Positions 6,904 to 12,060 of a stretch of 12,060 nt of DNA are shown in pieces. This stretch comes from JACPLA01 sp035291905 (GTDB taxonomy: Bacteria > Bacteroidota > Ignavibacteria > UBA10030). Position numbers and translations under genes: made by a program. The stretch's first letter is position 1. The number at the start of each line of letters is the position of its first letter. Location: NCBI GenBank assembly GCA_035291905.1, contig DATDRF010000046.1, positions 1 to 12,060 on the forward strand. The letters are read 5' to 3'. The notes below the pieces were generated by a model. That model worked only from the letters and a program-made list of their open reading frames with translations, did no database searches and was not told the origin of the DNA.

Positions 6904-6907
6904 CTCC
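6904..6907 (-). promoter_or_regulatory. Ribosome binding site that sets the kinase start
   Basis: GGAG on the minus strand lies six bases before ATG 6897. The upstream in-frame ATG at 6948 falls inside the promoter spacer and cannot be the start of that transcript. Confidence 0.7.
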
Positions 6908-6938
6908 AATGGAAAGGGGAGGGCGTTCCATGGCTTGG

Positions 6939-6967
6939 ATATTAGCACAAATCGGGCACTTAGTCAA
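6939..6967 (-). promoter_or_regulatory. Strong promoter of the sensor kinase gene
   Basis: The minus strand reads TTGACT (6962-6967), 17 bp, then TAATAT (6939-6944). Transcription near 6932 would give a leader of about 35 nt that carries the GGAG site. It stands back to back with the waaA promoter. Confidence 0.78.
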
Positions 6968-7023
6968 GGAGACGAACCACCGATTTGGTTTCTCTTGAGA
7001 GCCGCGTGCGCGGCAAAGGTCAG

Positions 7024-7052
7024 TTGCATTTCCATCAATTTTTGTCTAACAT
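7024..7052 (+). promoter_or_regulatory. Promoter of the waaA-larC unit
   Basis: TTGCAT (7024-7029), a 17-bp spacer and TAACAT (7047-7052) match four or five bases of each consensus box. Transcription near 7059 leaves a leader of about 53 nt before the waaA ATG. Confidence 0.6.
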
Positions 7053-7068
7053 TTTCGCCGCTTCGGTC

Positions 7069-7083
7069 GTCCTTCGAAAGGAC
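7069..7083 (+). promoter_or_regulatory. Short hairpin in the waaA leader
   Basis: GTCCTT (7069-7074) pairs with AAGGAC (7078-7083) around a 3-nt loop, about ten bases after the predicted transcription start. The only AAGGA-like sequence upstream of waaA lies in this stem, 28 bases from the ATG, too far to act as a ribosome site. Function is unknown. Confidence 0.35.
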
Positions 7084-7111
7084 CGCTCTTCCCCCTGCGC
7101 CTTCACACGTG

Positions 7112-8407
7112 ATGCAACGATTCTGGTATAATATCTACAACGGAATAGCGATTCCGATCTTCTGGATCGTTTTCCGTTCTCTCTCTCTTTTCAACCCGAA
7201 GATCCGACGCGGAATTCGCGGGCGAACCGGTTTGTTCGAGCGCCTTGAGGAGAACGTCGGGAAGCTAAAGAGGAAGAGGCGCATTTGGTTCCATTCTTCT
7301 TCTTTAGGAGAGTTCGAGCAGGCAAAGCCGATCATCGCAGCGCTGCGAAAGAAGTTCAGCAATCTTGACATTATTGTTACTTTCTTCTCTCCGTCGGGAT
7401 ACGAACACTCCAAGAATTACAAGCTTGCCGACCTGATCGCCTATATCCCTTTCGACAGCGCCTCCAACGCACGCAGGTTTTTGGATTTGGTCCGGCCCGA
7501 CGTTGCCGTCATTGTCCGGTACGACGCATGGCCCAACCATGTATGGGAACTGCGCAAAAGAAACGTCCCCATTTTCATTGCCAACGCCACCTTAAGGGCA
7601 AATTCAGCCCGCCTCTGGTGGCCGTTCAAGAGCTTCCACAAGACTGTGTACCAGTCCCTCACGTCAATTCTGACTGTTTCAAATGAAGATGCAGCTTCTT
7701 TCAACCGTTTCAATCTGAAGGCGACAGAAATCAGGGTCGTTGGGGAGACCCGGTACGACCAGGTGCGGCAACGGAGCGATGAAGCGAGGCGGAAACATCC
7801 GATTCCCCCCTCCCTGCTCAAACGAAAGTCGGTGCTAGTAGTGGGAAGCAGCTGGGAAGAAGACGAGGAGGTCGTTCTGCCCGCTTTCAGGAAGATGAAT
7901 CGTCATGATTCCGGGGCACTGATGATCCTTGTTCCACATGAGCCTACGGTCGAAACCATTGAGCGGCTTGAGGTTCAGATCGCCTATTTGGGACTTCGGG
8001 CGATCCGTTTTTCGGACCTCAATGATTTTTCCAATGAGCAGGTGATCATTGTCGACAGCGTGGGGGTGCTCATGGCGCTCTATCAGTACGCCGACGTAGC
8101 TTTTGTCGGGGGGAGCTTCAAACAGGGAATTCACAATGTTTTGGAACCCGCGGTCTACGGAATTCCCGTTATGTACGGCCCGGAGCACAAAAAATCGCGT
8201 GAGGCGGTCCAACTGGCCGCCCGGGGCGGCGGGATTGTTGTTCACGATCAGGCGGAGTGTCATGCAAGGCTGCACGAGATGTTTGCGAACCCGCAACTTA
8301 GAATAAAGACCGGGGCGGTTGCATTTGAGATGGTGAAAGAGAACGTAGGAGCCACGAAGCGGTTTCTGGGTTACCTGAACCCCATTCTCGACGGACACAA
8401 ATCATGA
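7112..8407 (+). CDS. waaA: 3-deoxy-D-manno-octulosonic acid (Kdo) transferase, GT30 family
   Basis: WaaA (KdtA) transfers Kdo from CMP-Kdo to lipid IVA at the cytoplasmic face of the inner membrane, linking lipid A to the lipopolysaccharide core. The 431-residue product matches the usual length of about 425. It has an N-terminal membrane anchor (about residues 8-25, YNIYNGIAIPIFWIVF), the conserved RGRTGLFERL (37-46) and the SSSLGEFEQAKP block, whose Glu67 aligns with the family's catalytic base. The C-terminal GT-B half has FVGGSFKQGIHNVLEPAVYG (331-350) and the GPEHKKSREA segment for CMP-Kdo binding. ATG 7112 fits the family N-terminus; upstream codons in this frame overlap the promoters. 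No Shine-Dalgarno site is evident. The stop overlaps the larC ATG. The number of Kdo units it adds cannot be told from the sequence. Confidence 0.95.
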   Translation: MQRFWYNIYNGIAIPIFWIVFRSLSLFNPKIRRGIRGRTGLFERLEENVGKLKRKRRIWFHSSSLGEFEQAKPIIAALRKKFSNLDIIVTFFSPSGYEHSKNYKLADLIAYIPFDSASNARRFLDLVRPDVAVIVRYDAWPNHVWELRKRNVPIFIANATLRANSARLWWPFKSFHKTVYQSLTSILTVSNEDAASFNRFNLKATEIRVVGETRYDQVRQRSDEARRKHPIPPSLLKRKSVLVVGSSWEEDEEVVLPAFRKMNRHDSGALMILVPHEPTVETIERLEVQIAYLGLRAIRFSDLNDFSNEQVIIVDSVGVLMALYQYADVAFVGGSFKQGIHNVLEPAVYGIPVMYGPEHKKSREAVQLAARGGGIVVHDQAECHARLHEMFANPQLRIKTGAVAFEMVKENVGATKRFLGYLNPILDGHKS

Positions 8408-9564
8408 TTGCCTACCTCGACACGATTGGCGGAATCAGCGGTGACATGACACTTGGAGCGTTTGTGAGCGCCGGGATGCCTTTTGACACCTTAGCGAATG
8501 AGCTTGCGAAGCTCGGGCTTGAGGGATTCGAACTGCAGGCGTCGCACATTGAGCGGAGCGGCATCGTCGCGACAAAGATCGACGTCGTGGTTTCCCATCA
8601 ACCTCACTATCACCGGCATCTGAAAGACATCAACGAACTCATCGATCGAAGTTCATTGTCCCAGAGCGTCAAGGAGCGGGCGAAGAAAATCTTCCTGGAA
8701 GTTGCCAGAGCCGAGGCAGCAATCCATGGCTCCACGATCGAAAAGATCCATTTTCACGAGGTGGGGGCCATTGACTCGCTTGTCGATATCGTGGGCGCGT
8801 CAATCTGCATCGAATTTTTCAACATCGACGAGGTCTATTCCTCACCCGTCAAAGTTGGCGGCGGCGGATTTGTCAAGAGCGCGCATGGTAAACTCCCTGT
8901 TCCGACTCCCGCGACGATGGAGATTCTTAAGGATTATCCGGTTGTTCTAACGGACATTCAACATGAACTGACGACACCCACCGGAGCTGCCATCGTCAAA
9001 GCCCTTTCGAGGGGGATGTTCCCGACCGCCAGGCTGAAGGCAACGGCCATAGGATACGGGGCGGGAACCAAGGAGTTTGAGGCAATTCCGAACCTTCTTC
9101 GCGTCATGATCGGGAAGATCGATCGGGAGTACGAGACCGACACGGTGATCGTCGTCGAGGCCAACATCGACGACATGAACCCCGAAATATACCCGTATGT
9201 CATCGAACGGCTGATGGAGGCTGGTGCTTATGACGCTTTCGTGCTCCCTGTGTTGATGAAAAAGGGGCGCCCGGGTATGATTCTGTCAGCGATCACGGAG
9301 CGCGGGAAGCTTGACGCGGTGAACGCGGTGATTTTCAAAGAGACTACCACGCTGGGAGTGAGGACCATCCCGTCTGAACGGTTCAAACTGCCCCGTTCTT
9401 CGAGGGAAGTTAAGACTTCTCTTGGTCCTGTTAAGGTGAAAGTCGTTGTCAATGAGGGGACTGAAAGAATTGTCCCCGAGTTCGAAGAATGTAAGAGGAT
9501 TGCCAGAGAGAAGAACATGGCTTTGAAGGATGTGTATAAGATTCTTGAGAAGGAGATCCAATAA
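8404..9564 (+). CDS. larC: LarC, nickel insertion enzyme for the nickel-pincer cofactor
   Basis: LarC is a CTP-dependent cyclometallase that inserts nickel into the dithiolated pyridinium mononucleotide to make the nickel-pincer (NPN) cofactor of lactate racemase and LarA-like enzymes. The 386-residue product is full length and in one frame. N-terminal marks are YLDTIGGISGDMTLG (4-18), the His-rich HYHRHLKDI (68-76), HFHEVGAIDSLVDIVG (116-131), LPVPTPATMEIL (164-175) and ELTTPTGAA (188-196). C-terminal marks are EANIDDMNPE (252-261), LMKKGRPGMILS (284-295) and ETTTLGVR (313-320). The Cys common after Asp6 is Thr here. It overlaps waaA by ATGA and has only a weak ribosome site, suggesting coupled translation. 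No larA, larB or larE is visible nearby, so the client enzyme is unknown. Confidence 0.93.
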   Translation: MIAYLDTIGGISGDMTLGAFVSAGMPFDTLANELAKLGLEGFELQASHIERSGIVATKIDVVVSHQPHYHRHLKDINELIDRSSLSQSVKERAKKIFLEVARAEAAIHGSTIEKIHFHEVGAIDSLVDIVGASICIEFFNIDEVYSSPVKVGGGGFVKSAHGKLPVPTPATMEILKDYPVVLTDIQHELTTPTGAAIVKALSRGMFPTARLKATAIGYGAGTKEFEAIPNLLRVMIGKIDREYETDTVIVVEANIDDMNPEIYPYVIERLMEAGAYDAFVLPVLMKKGRPGMILSAITERGKLDAVNAVIFKETTTLGVRTIPSERFKLPRSSREVKTSLGPVKVKVVVNEGTERIVPEFEECKRIAREKNMALKDVYKILEKEIQ

Positions 9565-9632
9565 CGGTTTGATCAGGGGGACTCCGTCAGCAGGATGCAA
9601 CAAGGATTTATTCATTGAATCGTTTTCTCATT

Positions 9633-9669
9633 CCTGCCCGCCGGATGGAAGTCCAAAAAGGCAGGCGGG
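9633..9669. repeat. Nested GC-rich palindromic segment
   Basis: CCTGCC (9633-9638) pairs with GGCAGG (9660-9665); alternatively CCCGCC (9637-9642) pairs with GGCGGG (9664-9669). The two stems overlap and exclude each other. The segment lies just inside the larger inverted repeat. CCTGCC/GGCAGG-type intergenic palindromes often belong to dispersed repeat families, but only one copy is seen here. Confidence 0.45.
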
Positions 9670-9675
9670 GACTCA

Positions 9676-9704
9676 TTGGCGAACCTCCTCCCCAGCATTA
9701 CAAA
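9676..9704 (+). promoter_or_regulatory. Weak candidate promoter for priA
   Basis: TTGGCG (9676-9681), 17 bp and TACAAA (9699-9704) could start transcription near 9711, leaving a leader of only about ten bases. If real, the transcript would lack the left arm of the inverted repeat and any ribosome site. priA may instead be read from the waaA-larC promoter. Confidence 0.3.
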
Positions 9705-9723
9705 TGAACAAATGAGTAAATGA
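9700..9723 (+). repeat. Three tandem copies of an 8-bp unit before priA
   Basis: The units ACAAATGA, ACAAATGA and GTAAATGA follow each other directly. The last contains the priA ATG; TAA from the same unit closes the priA frame upstream. The tract replaces the expected Shine-Dalgarno region with an A-rich sequence. Confidence 0.6.
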
Positions 9724-12060
9724 TTCAATTTCTTGTCGATATCGCTCTTCCCGTCCCCCTGGACCGAACGTTCACCTATCTCGTCCCACCTCATCTTCAG
9801 GCACAGGCAGTTCCTGGGAGCCGCGCTCTGGTTCCTTTCGGCACAAAATTCCTTACCGGCGTCATCGTTGCGCTTCCCGCTTCGACCTCCGTTCAGAAAC
9901 TGAAACCGATCCGCGACATCCTCGATTCCCGGCCGACATTCTCTGCCGAGATGTTGAAGCTGACCCGTTGGATTGCCGATTACTATTTTGCGCCGTGGGG
10001 CGAAGTATTGAGGTCTGCCACACCGCAGGGACTCGGCCAGGAGAGCAAGAGGCTCGTTCGGCTCGTCGCAACCGACCTTCCATCGGCCCTCGAAGAGACC
10101 AGAACTTCGGCAAAGAAGAAGCACCTGATTCTGCTTTCCCTGTCGGAAAAAAATCCTGATACCGCAGCGCACCTTCGCAGCGCAGCCAAAGCTTCCAGCA
10201 TCCACGCAATCCTTTCGGAAATGGAGCAGCGCGGCTGGATCGTTCTCGAAGACCACGTGGAAAAGCCAAAGGCGCAGGCTAAGACCCGGCTTGTCGTCCA
10301 GCGAATGACGGATGCCGAGGAGATCCTTCACGGGCTCCAACGCAAGCTCCTGCCAAAACAGCAAGGTCTGTTTGACCTTGTGCCTCATGACGGGTCAAAG
10401 ATCCCCGCGGCGGATATCCTGAAGAGCACACGCAGCAGTCTTTCCACGCTGAAATCTCTCAACGCCAAAGGGCTCATCGCCTTTTCCAAGGAAGAGGTCG
10501 TCCGGACGACGGAATACGAAGAGGCTCAAACGCCTTCGGCGATAACGCTCAACGCCGACCAAATCGAGGCGTTGAAGCCCATCAGCGAGGCGATCGCTCA
10601 ATCCGGCTACAAGACTTTCCTCCTTCACGGGATTACCGGAAGCGGCAAGACGCAGGTTTATATTGAGGCGATCAAGACGTTGCTTGCCAACGGAAAGACA
10701 GCGATTGTGCTTGTGCCCGAGATCTCCCTTACACCACAGACGGTCCGGCGCTTCCGCGCACATTTCGGGGCAGACGTAACGGTGATGCACAGTCAGATGT
10801 CGGTTGGAGAACGGTATGACGCCTGGAGGATGGCCCGCGAGGGCCGCGCCAGGATTGTCATTGGCCCACGGTCGGCCATTTTTGCGCCGCTTGAGAACCT
10901 GGGGCTCATTGTCGTGGACGAAGAGCATGAGAGTTCCTACAAGCAATTCGACGCAACCCCCCGATACAATGCGCGGGACGTAGCCATTGTTCGGGCCGTC
11001 GGTTCGGGTGCAGTGGTTCTCCTCGGATCAGCGACGCCCTCGGCAGAAAGTTATTACAATGCCACCGCAGGGAAGTATCAGCTTCTCAGGCTCCCCTCCC
11101 GGGTCGATGCGGCGCAACTCCCGCGGATCGATATTGTGGATATGACAAAAGAGTGGAAAGGAGTGTATGCGAAGATCAAGGCCGAGGTCAAGGAGAAGGG
11201 CGGAGATTTTCCGAAACACCTGCCGCGAACATCACTTTCGCAGCTCTTGAAAGATCAGATATCCGATCGGTTGCAGAAGAAGGAAGGAACAATTCTTCTT
11301 CAGAACAGGCGCGGATTTTCCCATGTCGTCGAATGCTACGAGTGCGGCTATGTCGAGAAATGCGATAATTGCGAAGTGACGATGACCTACCATTCGATAA
11401 AGAAACAGTTGCGGTGTCATTACTGCGGAATTGTCAGAAAGCCTCCCTCCAAATGCCCGCAGTGCGGAGGAATCGATTTTTCCTACCAGTCTTTTGGAAC
11501 ACAGCAGGTTCACGAGGAATTACACCGGCTGTTTCCAGCATCAGTGGTCTTGAGAATGGACCTGGATACAACAGGCAAAAAAGGCGCTCACGACAAGATG
11601 CTGCAGCAGTTCGGTCGGGGTGAAGCGGATATCCTCCTTGGAACACAGATGGTGGCCAAGGGCCTTGATTTCCCGAGGGTCACTCTTGTCGGAGTTATTT
11701 CTGCCGACACACAGATGCTGTTGCCGGATTTTCGTTCATCCGAGCGAACGTTTCAATTACTCACGCAGGTGGCAGGGCGGGCAGGGCGCAGCACGCTGGC
11801 CGGCGAGGTCGTTGTTCAGACGCTTCAGCCAAAGCATTACAGTCTGAAGCATGTGATCTCCCATGATTTCACGGGATTCTATCAGGAGGAGCTTGCGTAT
11901 CGGAAGGAGCTTGACTATCCCCCCTTTTCGAGGATCGTGCTCTTGGAGTTCAAGGGGAAGGAAGAAGGGGCCGTCCTTCAACGCGCAAGGCGATTCGCCG
12001 AGCTTCTCAGGAAGATGCAGACGGATGCGTTCATTGTCCTGGGGCCCGCCGATGCGGCCA
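9720..12060 (+). CDS. priA: PriA primosomal replication-restart helicase (3' end outside window)
   Basis: PriA is a 3'->5' superfamily 2 helicase that recognises stalled forks and reloads the replicative helicase. Some 780 residues are visible. The N-terminal 3'-DNA-binding domain begins DIALPVPLDRTFTYLVPP (7-24). The helicase core has Walker A GITGSGKT (Lys310), the DEEH box (400-403), the GSATPS motif, QNRRG, and QVAGRAGR near the end. The zinc-binding insert has all eight cysteines in four CxxC pairs (539/542, 548/551, 566/569, 579/582). A stretch around residues 474-503, between the GSATPS motif and the NRRG strand, looks longer than in E. coli PriA. ATG 9720 is the first possible start because TAA precedes it in frame; there is no Shine-Dalgarno site. 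The open frame continues to the window edge after the YPPF motif, so only the extreme C-terminus is missing. Confidence 0.96.
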   Translation, partial: MIQFLVDIALPVPLDRTFTYLVPPHLQAQAVPGSRALVPFGTKFLTGVIVALPASTSVQKLKPIRDILDSRPTFSAEMLKLTRWIADYYFAPWGEVLRSATPQGLGQESKRLVRLVATDLPSALEETRTSAKKKHLILLSLSEKNPDTAAHLRSAAKASSIHAILSEMEQRGWIVLEDHVEKPKAQAKTRLVVQRMTDAEEILHGLQRKLLPKQQGLFDLVPHDGSKIPAADILKSTRSSLSTLKSLNAKGLIAFSKEEVVRTTEYEEAQTPSAITLNADQIEALKPISEAIAQSGYKTFLLHGITGSGKTQVYIEAIKTLLANGKTAIVLVPEISLTPQTVRRFRAHFGADVTVMHSQMSVGERYDAWRMAREGRARIVIGPRSAIFAPLENLGLIVVDEEHESSYKQFDATPRYNARDVAIVRAVGSGAVVLLGSATPSAESYYNATAGKYQLLRLPSRVDAAQLPRIDIVDMTKEWKGVYAKIKAEVKEKGGDFPKHLPRTSLSQLLKDQISDRLQKKEGTILLQNRRGFSHVVECYECGYVEKCDNCEVTMTYHSIKKQLRCHYCGIVRKPPSKCPQCGGIDFSYQSFGTQQVHEELHRLFPASVVLRMDLDTTGKKGAHDKMLQQFGRGEADILLGTQMVAKGLDFPRVTLVGVISADTQMLLPDFRSSERTFQLLTQVAGRAGRSTLAGEVVVQTLQPKHYSLKHVISHDFTGFYQEELAYRKELDYPPFSRIVLLEFKGKEEGAVLQRARRFAELLRKMQTDAFIVLGPADAA

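Larger units (their letters stand above)
9614..9729. repeat. Imperfect long inverted repeat ending over the priA start codon
   Basis: The arms 9614-9632 and 9711-9729 are complementary at 17 of 19 positions and enclose 78 bp. The right arm contains the priA ATG (9720-9722), so an mRNA covering both arms could fold the start codon into a stem. The left arm begins 50 bp after the larC stop. The sequence could also be a remnant of a small dispersed element. No transposase or target duplication is visible. Confidence 0.6.

Noticed and set aside
6898..6948. Longer kinase start at 6948
   Set aside because: It falls inside the predicted promoter, upstream of the transcription start; ATG 6897 has GGAG at six bases.
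6935..7111. Longer waaA start at 6935
   Set aside because: The extra 59 residues would be translated through both divergent promoters and do not resemble the family N-terminus; ATG 7112 fits it.
9565..9719. Insertion sequence or CRISPR fragment between larC and priA
   Set aside because: There is no transposase, no target duplication and no regularly spaced repeat; only a 116-bp palindromic segment and a short tandem tract are seen.
9612..10946. Long minus-strand frames (9612-10388 and 10395-10946) opposite priA
   Set aside because: They lie fully antisense to conserved PriA domains, lack family motifs and have no promoter or ribosome site.

Overview
The window looks like an ordinary chromosomal region of a Gram-negative bacterium with about mid-50s percent GC by eye. 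It begins inside a 16S rRNA gene on the minus strand. It also carries a Kdo transferase, which implies lipopolysaccharide. Several genes have a clear Shine-Dalgarno site, and at least four promoters have a classical sigma-70 layout (TTGAC- box, 17-bp spacer, TATATT/TAATAT box). That argues against Bacteroidia proper, which use a different promoter and few Shine-Dalgarno sites. My best guess is a member of the wider FCB assemblage (Ignavibacteria/Chlorobi-like or a related candidate phylum). This is only an inference; a 16S search would settle it.

Layout. Positions 1-813 hold the 5' half of a 16S rRNA gene (minus strand). Positions 814-1200 hold its structured leader, its strong promoter and a divergent promoter for the next genes. 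Positions 1201-2768 hold a two-gene plus-strand operon, lemA and a membrane M48 (HtpX-type) zinc protease, joined by an ATGA overlap. A minus-strand gene for a Lys/Glu/Ala-rich coiled-coil protein with a duplicated C-terminal domain (2737-3672) converges on the protease gene and overlaps its end by 32 bp. A YIP1-family membrane protein (3885-4634, plus) and a small two-helix membrane protein (4710-5126, minus) converge on a shared bidirectional terminator. Upstream of the latter, on the same strand, lies an orphan sensor kinase with cyclic-nucleotide-binding, GAF, HisKA and HATPase domains (5263-6897).

A 214-bp divergent intergenic region (6898-7111) carries back-to-back promoters. To its right are waaA (Kdo transferase), larC (nickel-pincer cofactor synthesis; ATGA overlap with waaA) and, after a 155-bp spacer rich in repeats, priA (primosomal helicase), which runs off the window end.

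The genes serve ribosome synthesis, envelope maintenance (LemA/M48, YIP1, WaaA), signalling (the kinase), cofactor maturation (LarC) and replication restart (PriA). I see no mobile element, CRISPR array, tRNA or defence island. The least explained items are the attenuator-like rRNA leader, the coiled-coil protein with its repeated domain, the waaA-larC coupling, and the inverted repeat that covers the priA start codon. I found nothing I would call a new biological system with confidence.
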